Shown piece after piece: positions 12,223 to 36,230 of a stretch of 64,000 bases of DNA; positions within the stretch are counted from its first letter, which is position 1; each line of letters starts with the position of its first letter. A program made the position numbers and the translations under genes. The DNA lies in NCBI GenBank assembly GCA_033065855.1, contig JAVXUO010002328.1, positions 350,501 through 414,500 on the forward strand, read 5' to 3'. This DNA comes from Escallonia rubra. Taxonomy: Eukaryota; Streptophyta; Magnoliopsida; Escalloniales; Escalloniaceae. A model generated the notes under the pieces. It made no database searches and had not been told where the DNA came from. It worked only from the letters and a program-made list of their open reading frames with translations.

Positions 12223-14281
12223 CTACTCTCTTGGGTGGTCAGTGTTGTCCATGTCTCCCCATTGTTTGGGAGGTCCACTACAGGAAGAACTTTCATACGG
12301 TGACTGAAACCCAGGAAGTTCTTGTTGTTGTTGTTGAACATGTTGTTGAGATGCCATTGAAGGCGCAGATGAAGATGGTATAGTCAATGAAGAGTGCAAA
12401 CGGTTTGTTCCACTAGGGTATATAACCGAGCCGGGGCCATAGTTCAGGCGATCACCATCGCCTCCACGAAGAAATTGCGCATAGTGAAGAAGATTCGGAT
12501 AACTTTCTCGAGATGCAGGCCGAGGAAGAGGAAGAACCGAGTTGGGTACAGGTGTGCGCGAGTCTGGACGCTGAGTTGTTAAGTAACCTAGTAATTCGCT
12601 TCTCCCTTGAACTCTTTCAGGGAAGTTAAGCTTAGCTTTGTTCCCTTTGAATCTCAGAGCTGCTTCATCATAAGCAAGTGCTGCACCCTCCGCCGTGTCA
12701 AAAGTACCCAGCCATACTCTTGCTGCCTTCTGAGGGTCGCGTATTTCGGCCGCCCACTTACCCCATGGTCTTTGCCTCACTCCTCTATAGTGTCTTCTCC
12801 TTTGGTTCCCTGTGCATATTTATGGACATAAGAGGTTTTCAGAATAGCACTTTGGCACAGTCTAGAGTCGAAATTGAAGATGTTACCATTGCTGAAAAAG
12901 TTGTTGGGACGCCGCATGCTTTGATTACCGTATAGTGATAGTGATCTGGCAACATCCTTTTGAGCTGTTGCATTATCGTTTCCAGATTACATGATGTTTA
13001 TGTTGCGTATGATAAAGAGATGTTGGTGTGCATTGAGCTATATCTTGTTGATTGTACTAGCGCTAGAAAAATGGAAAAACAAGAGTGACACAAGTATAGC
13101 AATGCTACTATAGTTACCTAGCGAAGAAATCACAGAGCTAGTGAATCCTGAAGAAGTTATCGAGCCAATGAACCTTGAAGAGGTATTGCCATACCAAGTA
13201 TATGTAGGGCATACAAGATAGGACGTTTCCGCTGTTGTTGTTTTTGAATTGCTCACTACCACCATATGCTACGAGTACAAAGAGTTGGGGAGCGCAATAC
13301 TGGTTATGTTTATCGCCTAATTTGAATGTGATAATCACTACTGTCTCTGATTGACATTGCTATTTAAATGTATTGATAACTGCCAATGACTAACACTTGC
13401 TCGCAGAATGACCTAATTACTATTGTCCGCAACAAACACCTTTTATGAGTAATATATCTCGCAGAATAGAGCCTAAAACATGCCATAAATCGGCATATAT
13501 CTCGTGATTGGTTGTGCCTAGTGCTACATGACAAAGGGTAATCACTCTTTGGACAAAAATTCCCTCAATATCTTTCTGGGGGTTTTCATGAAGAGCTAAG
13601 GAAATATGTTCCTAGCTATATATGATGCATAGTTAAGAAACGGATTCAAATATAGAAAGGATTTGTGCTCAGCTTCTAAAATAGGGAATACGCATCTTTT
13701 GTCTACCTTCTTCTTGAGTGGGTTGCTGAGATTGGCTGTGTTGTGCTGTGCCGGACTGGGATATTGGATTGTGCGCAGCATGCAGAGAATCGGCATGTGG
13801 GTTTTGTTGGTTACTGCTTCCAATAACTTGAGAGAGAGCTGAGACCATGGCAGACATGTCTTGCTGGGAACGAGCCGAGTACACAGGGAAGATGTGTTCT
13901 ACCTCTTCTTCCTCCGCTTTTTCCTCCGATTCATGGGATGGAAGGGGCCTCTTCCCATGTCTTCGATCCACTGTGTTATATGTGCTTCTTTTAACTTACC
14001 AAATTAGCTTCTTTGGGATTAAAGAACCAGATCAGTACTGAAACTATATCTTAGAGAAGAATTCTACCTGTTGGATCGACGATAAGAAGATGGCTTTGCA
14101 GATACCTACTTATAGGAAGACCATGAATAGGAAGTCCAAAGAAGAAAAGTGAAAAAGGAGAGGGGGGTGGGGTTGGGGGGGAGGTAGATATACAGAGAAT
14201 GGAGGAAGAAGAGAGAAAATAGGGTTTGCTACAAAAACTTATAAGGCCCGGCCCTATGGTGTGAAACCTGTGAAGAGCCAT
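12223..14281 (-). CDS. AP2/ERF transcription factor, group X (ERF113/114/115-like)
   Basis: Coding parts on the minus strand are 14281-14068, 13970-13707 and 12809-12223. They sum to 1065 bases (354 residues if the upstream ATG is used). The second part encodes [13 protein letters not shown] and [19 protein letters not shown], the N-terminal signature of Arabidopsis ERF114/ERF115. The third part opens with [17 protein letters not shown] and holds one full AP2/ERF DNA-binding domain (about residues 166-225) with [17 protein letters not shown] and [11 protein letters not shown]. This is followed by a Ser/Gln-rich tail with a short poly-Q run. Such factors bind GCC-box DNA, and ERF114/115 act in wound response, stem-cell division and regeneration. 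The 897-base intron 2 lies just upstream of the AP2 domain. The start is doubtful: a TATA motif sits downstream of the only in-frame ATG. Family certain, N-terminus open. Confidence 0.9.
14238..14245 (-). promoter_or_regulatory. TATA-like motif of the ERF gene
   Basis: On the minus strand the sequence CTTATAAG follows a GGGCCGGGCC stretch and precedes a pyrimidine-rich leader (CTCTCTTCTTCC). This looks like a plant core promoter, with transcription starting near 14210. If real, it excludes the ATG at 14281 as the start codon. Confidence 0.4.
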
Positions 14282-15440
14282 GTGGGGCTGGATAGAGTTT
14301 CCAAAACTTTATTTTACAACCATTCTTTTCTTTCTAAGTTTACTTTTTAGTACGTACATACTCTTTTAAAAATGGGGTTTTAAGTTCAAATATGTTTCAC
14401 TCTCTCGAGTAGGGAATAGGTACGGAAACATTTTAGCTACTAACCAGGTCGGAGCACGATCTGCCCGCAACTCTTTATACACCGACAATAAATAGTCATT
14501 GAATATTTGTAGTGTATTTTGTTTGATAGCGCTGAATATATCAACAAAATGGCACTAAGCGTATTTAGCAATCATTTATTGTTCCAATACGGGGATTGTA
14601 CGTAGACATCTTCGATAACAATCAAAAGTTATCCAATTAATATATATTATGTATGAGATAAATTTTGCACTGCTTTTTACTACATTTGCACACTTTTCTC
14701 ACTAATTAATGCTTTTTTTAGTGGGAGTTGAGTGTGAACTAAGCAAAAGTAAAATGAATTTAGCCCCACCCATCTTTTGTCCACAAATTAACCTATAAGA
14801 ATGTTGACAACAATTGGTTTTAGTACTTGAAAATTTAAGAGAACTTCAGACTTTTGAATTTAGAAATTAATCCCATAATATTTCATTAGAAGAAAAAGAA
14901 AACTGCTATCAGGATGAACTTCCATTGACACTAGACAAATTTGCTATCAATAGTCAATTTGATAGAAATCATTCACACAATTTAAGGGTAAATTATTTTT
15001 CTTGACCCCATTTCGGCTATTCAGATCTTTCTTTCCACAAAAGATGCATTATCCTTTAGCGACAAAAGTTGCGTTTATCTAGAGCATCACTAAAAAAGAA
15101 GGCAAAATTGGCCGCCTCCTTTAAATATTTGTTCTTTTTGGCTTGCCAAATTTGGCTCATCAGTCATCCCATGCATAAAATAAGAAACATGTAGAACCTT
15201 TACATGCGCTCACCTTGTGAAGTGTAAACACAAAGTGAGAATCGATCTCATTGCATTCAAAGAAAAGAACAAAGTTGTAACACTCACAGCACGAGAATTA
15301 GGACACGTTGCCCCATTTTTGGTCTGCTGATGCACTTTCTCTTTTTTGTTTTACCAAATCTTAAAGCAACCGTTTTCTCACGAAAAATGTGGCTATAGTC
15401 GTCTCTTTCGAAACTGAAGACCTTTAACATAAATATTGCA

Positions 15441-15690
15441 TGTTCCACATCATTGATCTCGAACATTAGTAACGCTAAGTTACAAAGAGCTGATGTAATA
15501 CGATGGACCGAGGAAGGCATGAGTTATTTTTACACTGTATTCAACAGTCCTAGACGATTAGAGATTAATTAGCTAAAAAATATCATATTTGGCTGCATCG
15601 AAGGAGGACTAAAGAGACATAGCTAGAGATCTATCCTGCCAACCTCCACTCCCCTCGCGCACGGTTCCTTTTGAAATATATGACCGATTT
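15441..15690. repeat. diverged direct duplication, copy 1
   Basis: The block resembles 16208-16464. Shared words, in order, are TGTTCC(A/G)CATC, GATCTCGAA(C/T)ATTAGTAAC, AGAGCTGATGT, TAGAGATTAATTAG, ATATTTGGCT, CCTGCCA and TTTTGAAA(T/C)ATATGAC. Indels and many substitutions show that it is old. Confidence 0.6.
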
Positions 15691-16207
15691 CGGTGGGTTA
15701 AAGAGAGAGAGAGAGCTTTTCCCAACAGTACACGCATGTGCCCCAACAGCTAGTTTGATTCGAGTTAATCGTACTTGACCTTGATGCTTAAGACTCTAAT
15801 GCAAGGAGGCCGGTGGAGGAAAGACTTCTGGCTGTAGCATGTTTGAACTTTAGTTTGACTTTAAAGCATATCTGTTCTTGAATATTTCAAGCTTGAAGGT
15901 AATTATGTACACAGACGAACTATATGGAGATTCACATCCATCTCGAGCAAATGTTTTATCTTTCTTTCTGGACAAGATGAACTGCAAGAGTTCACAAAAT
16001 GCTGGTTTAAACTTGTACTAGTAAAGATGGTGAGCTTCGTCTACTGGGAGAAGTTGAGAGCTAACAACGTGTTTTGTTAGCTAAAACATGTGTTTACTGC
16101 AATTTGGTGCCCCAGCCGTAACGAACAAAGTAGAAAATATTAGATGGTCGACGACAATAACTTTAACTATCTAAGATCGTTAGATACATAGTAAAATAAC
16201 TCATTAC

Positions 16208-16464
16208 ATGTTCCGCATCGCGGATCTCGAATATTAGTAACATTAAATTAAGAAGAGCTGATGTGAGAGGAGGAGTTGAGGGATGCAGAAATTATTTTAA
16301 GTTATATTCGATGGTCGTTGATAGTTGAGAATGTTTGGTCTCGACCATCCAAATTTTCTACCTCCTAGAGATTAATTAGGTAAAAAGGTATATTTGGCTA
16401 TGACCTTTCCTGCCACCCCCTAGGCCCTCGAGGGCGGTTGCTTTTGAAACATATGACTAATTTA
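16208..16464. repeat. diverged direct duplication, copy 2
   Basis: This is the partner of 15441-15690. It contains an additional stretch of about 40 bases around 16330-16365 (GGTCTCGACCATCC region) not seen in copy 1. Confidence 0.6.
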
Positions 16465-16499
16465 TATACATAGATAAATACATAAGTAAAAATATAATA

Positions 16500-16504
16500 G
16501 GGGA

Positions 16505-16541
<37 letters not shown>

Positions 16542-16650
16542 TGTGTGAAACTATAATAGAGGAGTGTGTGTGAAATACATAAGTGAAAATATAGGAGTGT
16601 GTGTGAAATACATAAGTGAAAATATAATAGGGGAGTGTGTGTGTGTGTGA
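16500..16650. repeat. (GT)n/(GA)n microsatellite with minisatellite units
   Basis: Runs of GTGTGT and GAGAGA are followed by about three copies of a unit reading GAGTGTGTGTGAAATACATA then AGTGAAAATATA, some with an added ATAGGG. The pattern suggests slippage followed by unequal duplication. Confidence 0.85.
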
Positions 16651-17360
16651 GTTGCATTAAACTAAAAAATTCAAAATGTGACTACAAGGACCCGTAAAGC
16701 CTTAGCACCTGAGCTCATCATGCTTTATTTTGGGAATCAACAAATACTCGATGGCTTCTACCAAAAAAGTGTACCGAAAAGAAAGAAGTCATTTTCCAAA
16801 CGTTGCAGCTATCACTTCAAAAAAGAAAGGCAAAGGATATTGACCATAAAGCAGAATCTTACATGCCTTTCATATATAAATAAATGTACATCACTAGAGT
16901 AACGTTTTCCCTTTCACAGTGCCAAACATAATGCTACATTTGGAGATATACAGTTTCGGCTTCAGAATTGATTCAAAAACACCAAAATTGTACAACGAAT
17001 CTGAGTTTCAGCTTATCGTGATTGCGATAATAGCATCATCGCGGTGGCTCACAGCACCTGGTTTCAGATCAAGTTGGCCAAGGTGAAGCAAAATTTGGTG
17101 GCCAAGAACAAGGTTCAATTCTGGTTGCTACCAACTTTAATCCCTCCATGAGAAACTCATTTCCATTCGTTTACCTCTACTGTGTAGAAAGAATATTGGC
17201 TCAGAAATTGCGAACAAAAGTTCCCTCCTGTATGGGAAGGCCTCACTTCAAAATGGAAGAACTTGCGAGTTGGAGGCAAGAGTGACTCAACAGTGGCGAA
17301 CTAAACTGGAATGATGGTGAAAAACAGAATAATAGTTTATATGTACAACTGCCTGTGGTT

Positions 17361-28219
<10,859 letters not shown>

Positions 28220-31200
28220 CGCTGCCGCCGCGGTGGCAGTTCAAAAGGCAATTGAAGAGATGGATACGGACAGAATAAGCAACTGTCAGGCAAAATCGAA
28301 AGAGAAATGTGAAGACAGAGAGACGGAGAGAGAGAGAGAGGGGGGGATCAAAGATTTAAAGTAATGGCCCACTTGACTGGCCAATGACGCGTTAGATTTG
28401 GAAGCTTTATTACTAGACTCCAAAACCGCTCTAAACTCCCAGTATCGGCGATAGTTTGACTCAATTTCTTTTAATGACATTTTTTATATCTAATATATTT
28501 TTATTAAAATAATATTCTTTTTAAAATCAGTTTTAATTTATTGAAACAAAATCGATTAGAAGATGCAAAATATGTTTGGCAAAAAGGTGCGCAAAATAAG
28601 TCAGCAGTATATCACAAGACGTGTAATGTCTACTTATGTCGGAAGATATTTTAATAGTTATTTTGATCAAACCCGACTTTTCAAAACTGACTAAATCATA
28701 ATTCAAAAAAATGAGGATTTTAGATTTTAATAAGTTTTTGAGCAACTTGAAGCACGGAGAATCAGTTTATTTTATTTGTTAAACACTTCAATACCTGATT
28801 TAATATGAGTTTAAAGATTTGATCATCCTATAACTGATCTCAAATGTCCTCGCATTCTCTCGATGTGCATAGTTTCTGGGCCTTAACGTAGTTATGCATT
28901 TGACTAAAGCTTCTACTAGTAAAAGTAATAAATCAGTTTCCATTCCACAAACCGTTGGAAAACAAGTTACTGGGCGTCTTCTCTGAAGAAGCAATCCATA
29001 GATATTGCTTATAAAGTTTCTCGATCTTTGACGGCAATGTGTTCCCCTAGTATTTTAAAATCCAAATTTGAAGTTCGGTTTTCCAACCAGAAGCTTTCTT
29101 ATTGATATTGCATAGGAAAAATGTGTTTAGAAGCAACTAAGTTAGCAGCTGAACAGAACAAGCAGAAATTATTGGAAACGATACACCATTTGCAAAGTTC
29201 TTCTTGAACTCTAACCCTTTTGTTTACATGTCACCCCCACGATTAAAGCAAATTCATCCAAAGGGTAATAGTGTTGAAAGATTTCAAAAGGCTAAATGGT
29301 AGCCTTTAGGGAGAAAAAAAAACCAATATTAAAAAAAAACTAAAAATAGTATAATTAAAAAACAATGTTAAAAACATGTCCCTTTCTGCACGTTCATCCA
29401 AAGGGTAACAGTGGAAGCTTATGCTAACCACATGCATGGTGTCTCCCAAATCTACATTTAACTTATAGTATATGTCTTGATTCATCTGTCTTAAAGTATA
29501 ATGTCTCACCTGAACATGGTGCCAACTTTTCAACTATTAAACATATATTTTAGAGACAAAAGGGTCATTTTATGAGAGCTACTATGATGACTATATGGTA
29601 AAGAGTGAAGAAGATGAATGTTTCTTTGGGAAACATCACTTTACGGCTTGTCTTCTAATTTGTATATAAGAGGTTTTAGCTCTAGCCTTTAAGCTTAAAT
29701 ATGCTCTAAAACGAAGGACTAACCGTACAAGAGATGCAGATGAATGTGAAGTTGAATCAATACTGTTCGCCTCTGAGTTCTCGTGAAATTTGTAAAAGTG
29801 AAAATAGTGCATGATAAAGCAGGGACTCGAAAGTAATGGCAATAGAAACTGTCATAGTCTATAAACTTACGCAACATAAAAGCTTGGGGTAACGCTGCCA
29901 TGGGACGGCCTAACCAACAATGCAGTTATAGTGTCAGTTTGTCGTCTGAATTTCTTACCAAAACCCTTATAATCAGAAGTGTTAAATTCTCTTTTCGATG
30001 TGTGAAAATATTTAAAACCAATTCTCATATACTTTCAAAGTTGGAAGACCCACCACCACCGTTGTCTTTTGACGCAATTCAATTTTTGCTTTCTTCTAAA
30101 TATTATTTTTCACCATCAATGGAATTGTGAGAAGAATCAATAAGAGCTACTATTTAGATCCAATTCAATTTCTTTCTACTTTTATGAAGCATTATTATGG
30201 CTCTCTCTCTCTCTCTCTCTCTCTCTCATGGTTTCCAACATCTTCAATCACAACAACTAAAGAACCAAAAAGGCAGACACAAGAATAATTAAAGCAAAAT
30301 TATGCATGTCTTGAAGAAGCATGAGTAGACCCCATCTCTTTTTAGATAATAATAAGAGTTTGGTAGTGAATCCAAAAAGCATTCCGATCAATAATGTCAA
30401 GAAAGCCAACTCAGTGCATCCCACTGTTTCACCACCATTGCTGATCAATCAGCTCCCTTGTTCATGCAACCAAACCCCCCTCAAGTTTACATATCAAGCA
30501 AAACAACTCAAGAGTAGAAAAAGTGTAAGTTTTGCCCAATACCATTGTGGCTAGAGTCTAATCAGCAGGTTCAATGGCCCATTACCAGTTTTAGCATTTA
30601 GTTGACATGGAAGGTCTTCGAGTCAACGACCACCAAGGTCAAGAGGTCAACCACTAAATGGTGGGCCAAAATGGCCGCGCCTGGAGGGTTAAAACGTAAG
30701 TGGGCTAGACACCCCAAAGCAAAAGGAGTGACGAGCAAGATACCTTGTGGCTGACACATCCACTTCTTTACAATTTCACTTGACCACAAGGTGACTTTGG
30801 ATGTAGACATTCGGTCTTCGTAATCGTAGATGGCAATTTACTTCACAAGTGTCGCTACATACTGCAGAAATTTAAGAGACGTAGCAGCAACTTTTTTATA
30901 CAGTTATAGAAGTAACCAAAGTCTTAAAGGCCACTTGAGTTGAGTCTCCCTCTTTCACAAGCAAAATCCATTTAGTTTTCCTCATTTATGTACCGGGGGT
31001 GTGTGTGTGTGAGAGAGAGAGAGAGAGGCAATTTCTAATCTCAGATACATGGGACTCGAACATCAACAATCAACGACGTCAAATTCATGTACCCATCGTT
31101 ACCATATTCATACATCCCGTAGAAGATTGTCATTTTGTTCATGGTGTAAGGCAGATTTTCCCGGCTTAGAACAAGCACAAGTCTAAATATATGGCACATC

Positions 31201-31248
31201 GACTGAACAAAGCGAAGCTGAGGACTCCATCCTCTCACTTTTCCAGGG
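28220..31248. other. intergenic, copine promoter side to DCD gene 3' end
   Basis: Just upstream of the copine start codon is a GA-rich leader (28316-28347). A (CT)n run lies at 30200-30230, and a (GT)n(GA)n run near 31000-31026. Short open frames at 30257-30448 (-) and 30321-30554 (+) overlap each other and match no peptide family I know. I see no gene. Confidence 0.45.
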
Positions 31249-34200
31249 TCAACGTCTTATAGGAGTTGCCCCTGCAAAAGAGTAATAGGAGGAGATAGGA
31301 ACACTCCCCTCTGCCAAGCCACGCCTTCCAGATGCTGGGGCAGGTGGATGCCCATGTGAAGGAGCCACAGGCATTGGATAGTAGTTGTAATGTCCAACAG
31401 CATTATCTCGATGAGGAGGACTTTCCCTCTCCGTCCGGAAGGGATATCGATGGAAATCGCCCTCCATGCCAACAAGTCGGTCACGAGGGACCACCTCCTG
31501 TAACATTCTGTACCTGTGATAGCAGCAAGTCAAAGGACCATGATAGCTTTCAGTTTCATATATAAAGAGTTTAGATACCAAAGAGCATTAGGAATCTCCT
31601 AAAGACTAGAACAATGTTAATTTTCTGCTGAAGAATGTATCTAGCTAAACACAGACCAAGTGTGGCGTCAATGCAGCAAAGCATAGAAGTCCACTAAAAC
31701 TTTTTGCACTTAGAGAACAAATCATCAAGCTCCATATGCATGGGGCAATGCATATTCTCCATTCTCTAAGACTTACTGACACATGCATGATACAAGTAAT
31801 TGGATAGGGGATGAGTATAGAAGGTAAGAGAAAGTAATGAATTTATCCACAAAATAGTTCACTTCCCATTGAAAAAATTTCCCACTTTTCATCAACTTTC
31901 AGTCAAACTTTTTTCCTTTAGCTAACCACTCTCCTTAAAGTTGTCAACAGAAGCAAACAAGTGCAATTGGGAAAAAAAAAATTGCATGTTCTTTACCCGT
32001 CTTTAGACCTTTCTATCTTTCAAGTTCCAAATGAAACCCAAGACACGTCCATCAATGTCATGTGTAACTTAACTAAGAAGCTCTAATGGTGTCTTTGCAG
32101 CTTGACATAACTCATGGATAAATATGTGTTTCTCAAGAATTAGGAATCTTAGTCTGAACAGAGACATATACCTAACATATGGTTCTCGCAAAGTCTGGGT
32201 CTCTACATGATAGTATGCATTACTCGGAGCAGGTGGACCTTGACGCTCAATAGCTGGATAGACATGACCCATCACAGCTGGGTTTTCATACCATCCATGC
32301 TGTGAAGTTGGCACATCTTGTCGAACAGATCGAGGAGCCCAACCATGTCGCACTCCAGCTAAGTATGGATCTGGCTTGAACCGATTGTCAACCGCTAATG
32401 GTAAGGTTGCCTGTGGTGGCACACCATTTGGAATTGGAAGAGGTGCAGGTGCTGACGATGATGAAGCAAATGGACGAAACAACGATAATAAATTCGTGAC
32501 CTGCATTGTCATGGCAAAGCTAAGTAACGAGGAGGTGCAGAGAGAACATACAAAATAAGCAGCCAATGAAGACATTCAGCTCGAAAACCAGTAAAGAAAC
32601 TGTCTTACTTGCCGACCATTGAGTTCCGGTCTGAACTTTGAGCCTTGATAGTTATCCTGTATTGCCTTCTTGAAAGAACTCTCAGGCAGGGGAAGACAAT
32701 CCTTAGAAATATTGAATCTTATCTATACAAGAAGAGAAAACAATCTCAAGACATAAATAAGATTAAAATTCGCTGAAACCCCTTAGGAAGCAGGTGAAAA
32801 TGATGAATCAAAAGCACCATTATTAAGAGCAGAAATACTAACATAGATCCTAGAGTAAGACAGTTTCCTTATAATATGAAAGGGATGTTACAGCCTGCAA
32901 AGGTTTTCAAAAGTTAGGTCAAGATGGATAGTATGCAACACAAGACATAATGCTATTGCTATATTATGGGAAGTTCAAGCATCAAGCCCACGTGGGTAAT
33001 CCACCCCGACTGATAACTGCGAAATCTCATCGAGGTTCCTTGGCTCCACCCTAGATGACAACCCGCATGGCGACGTCGAATCACCGTTCTCAGGGATGCG
33101 GTCAAGAAAATATAACCTTACTTGAATATCTGAACGCACACATGCCCAGAAAAACACTGGAATCATTATAAGTTATAACCTAAAAACAACTCATCTAGGT
33201 TCGTGCTAACAAAAGGTTCCAATTAAGTTTTAGTTTCTTTTATGAATTGGACGATGATAGATTAAACTAATGGATTCAATGAAATCAGAGATTTTTAATG
33301 AGAAATTCAGATTGTATTTAGATTCATTTCAGTCCACTATCAGGCTTGGCCTTAAAAGAAATGCTAGAGCTTCCGGAGGGATGGGCCAACATGTTCTAGA
33401 ACTCAAAAACTCTCTCTTGACGACCCTTTCTTTGGATAGAAGTGGGAAAAGAAAGCCTTTTAAGTTTTTTTTCTTTTCATAGACTTTGAGCAACTTTGCA
33501 TGCTTTGATTTAGATAGGTCTTTTACTTTGTTCCTCCCAAGTGTATTAGATCTCACCCAAATAGACTTTATGAGGTTTGCAAGTTTCACACTAAGCCATA
33601 TGATATTAAATGTGTGCTTATATATGTCGCTATTTTACATATTGAAACTGGAAAGTCTGTCCCTTTCTTATCGTATCCTAGTCGATTCAGTGTCTACATC
33701 TTTAGAATCATATCACATCCATCTTCCCTACCCATGCTTCATGAGGGATAAGAAATAACAACAGCACAAGGCTTACCTGAGCAGGAAATCGCCCTCCAAA
33801 AGCCGTCGGTTCCAGGTGTAGTTTTCCAGGGGAAGATGCCTCATATACACCATAGAGAAGCTTCAGATCAAAATCAAACAGAAAAAGTTTTGTGCCTGGC
33901 TTAATCTTCTCTATGGCTTCCTTATTTCCCCCACCAGCAGGGAGGCCAAAAACACGGTATCGATAACAATCTGGTTTTGTCTTTCCACTGCACAGAAATA
34001 TATATCCTGAAAGTCCCTCCAAATCGTCTTTGACCTTCTCTTTTCCCAGTGAAGCAGCTCTACCGCCATTAGTGGCAGGAACGGCAGCCTGGCTTTGTGC
34101 AGGGGCAGCAAGAGGGACAGGATCGGGAACAATAGCGTTACTATTCTTAGCCTTTGACTTCTTCCTCTTCTTCTTTATCTTTTTGTTGGTATCCACTTGG

Positions 34201-34250
34201 TTTACAATCTGCCCGTTGTTTTTGAACTTCTTGCCTTTTCCCTTAGCCAT
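31249..34250 (-). CDS. DCD (Development and Cell Death) domain protein
   Basis: Minus-strand exons are 34250-33777, 32722-32609, 32500-32172 and 31513-31249. They sum to 1182 bases and 393 residues. I chose the start MAKGKGKKF; an in-frame ATG also lies 18 codons upstream. The first ~40 residues are Lys-rich ([13 protein letters not shown]), a probable nuclear or nucleolar signal. The DCD domain runs from about residue 80 to 200: [56 protein letters not shown], then in exon 2 [13 protein letters not shown] and a RPELNGRQ end. The C-terminal half is rich in Pro, Tyr and His with no known fold. DCD proteins (e.g. NRP1) take part in ER-stress, osmotic and defence-linked cell-death signalling; this member's own role is not shown by the sequence. 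Family call firm. Confidence 0.93.
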
Positions 34251-36230
34251 GAGCGAAACTGTCGTAATTGAACAAACCCAAAGGCACCTCTTAGACACAC
34301 TCAAAGAATTGTATCCCCAAGTAATACCAGGAAATTAGAAAGTTAAAGCTGGCAAAACATCGAAGGATGTGGCTATGCAAAACAAGTACAGCACTTAATA
34401 TCCTTAGAATAAGAAACGAAACCAATAGAAGCTGCCTCCCAAGGAGACAACATAGGATCTGGAAAACAACCAATAGAGTCGCTGAAGATGCTTGGAGATA
34501 TATCAGTGCAATCAGGCATCTCTTCTGTGAAGACGTTATAGTTATCTATAGACAAACTCCTTCAGTCCTCAAAAACTTCTCAATTTACTAGTCAGAATTT
34601 GCAACTTAATCCTGCTCGAACAATCATCAAGCAGAAGCGATGTATCCAATAAGAGCGTGCTTAAATATAATAACCCATCATTCCCTGAAAAGGGCTATCG
34701 AGTTTCTTGACAATGTGTATCAGATATGGTGTGGGTGTTACAGTCACCCCTCCAGCCTCCATTAGCGTAGTCCCCATTAAGGTCCAATCTTAACCTTGTG
34801 TCCTTCACCAAACCCCCTGCCGTTCCCCCGTTCCCCCGTGCCCACACCCCCCCCCCCCCCCCCAACAAAAAAAAAAAAATCATTCCTCCTTAATGTGGGA
34901 TAAGCCCAGATTGCCTTCGTTTCCCACAATCGCAGGCAACCAAACCAGATGACCCCCGCCCAAAAGTTCTCAAGGGTCGTCGCATATACCATCCATAATG
35001 ACTCAAAATGAATACCCACAAAAGGGCAATGCTTCCCTTAAAAAGGCTAGCGAAGAAGGTACTCTTGAGTTCCTTGATAGGTCTTTTAGGGCTAACTCCA
35101 AACTCTATTATACCAGATGTCGGACAGGGGTCTAACCTTTTTCAGTATGATTTGTAAAATTTCCTTTTTTTCCCTACTCTCCTTCCTTCACTACCTTCAT
35201 CTGATTAAACTTGTATCATATAACAGGTAGTATCATTCGTCTTATCCAAGCACAATCATCAACTGAAGTTTTTAACATGTTCCACCATTATCTACCATAT
35301 CTTTCAATCATCTGCCTCAGCACCCCGTCTTCATATTATTGTTTCATTACATCTAGAACTAAATATTCAATTCAAGCTCTACGAAGAGATGCAACAACAC
35401 TCCAAAGTATATTCAGCTGTACGATTATCCAGATTTCAGCTAATAAACGATGTGAAGATTACTGCTTTCACTAGAACTCGAGATTTCCCTGAAAAATATC
35501 ACTTACCACAAAAAAATTTACTAGAAACTAATTATTACGTAATGTACAACTTTTTCAGTACCAAAGAAACCTGTAATAGATGAAAAGAAAACCACCAAAT
35601 GGCAAGAATAACAATTTTGCGCTTTCTTAACTCTAAGCTCATCCCTCAGCCTAAGGCAGAGCAACTCAACTGTTGTACCGAACAATGTGGGGCTAAAACA
35701 ATCCTCATCATCTCATATTCAAGCTCATGTTTCCGTCAACCTAAAACAGTCATGCTATTTTCCATCAACTTCCTCTATTAATCCCCATCAACTTGTCACA
35801 TATCATTTTTCTTCACGGGGACACCCAAAGGTCAAAGTTGAATCTGCCCAAACCATCATGAGAGAATTTCCCCACCACCTTGCTATATCCTCGTTCCATG
35901 AAGCAAACATTTAATGTTTTCACAAGTTGGGTTCCATACGTTTCTTTCAGAGTGCTTCAAAGCGATATTTTGCACCTGTCGATACATGTCACTTGAAACC
36001 ATATGTAATGGGATTATATTGTCAAAAAAGACATTGCTTGATATTATCAAGCCAACAGGGTTTGAATATGATAGAAATAACACAGGATTGAAATCAGTAA
36101 TGGCCTTTGCAGAAAAAACTGGAACTTTAGAATCACTGAAGAATAGGGAAGATTGGAAAGGCGTGCTATGTAAAGGCGATTAGTTTCCACCTAGTCCTTA
36201 GTTCCTGGGGGAGGCAGGAAGCAAGAGTCG

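Larger units (their letters stand above)
14282..17360. other. intergenic between ERF and copine genes
   Basis: The left part holds ERF upstream sequence and the right part the 3' flank of the copine gene. Between them lie a diverged direct duplication (15441-15690 and 16208-16464) and a minisatellite (16500-16650), listed separately. The short open frame at 16678-16902 (+) has no recognisable product. Confidence 0.5.

Noticed and set aside
13038-13338. Open frames in ERF intron 2
   Set aside because: They lie between a good donor (13706) and acceptor (12810) and encode nothing known.
30257-30554. Possible small secreted or membrane peptide gene
   Set aside because: Two overlapping short frames on opposite strands, no signal-peptide cleavage pattern and no match to CLE, IDA or DVL motifs.
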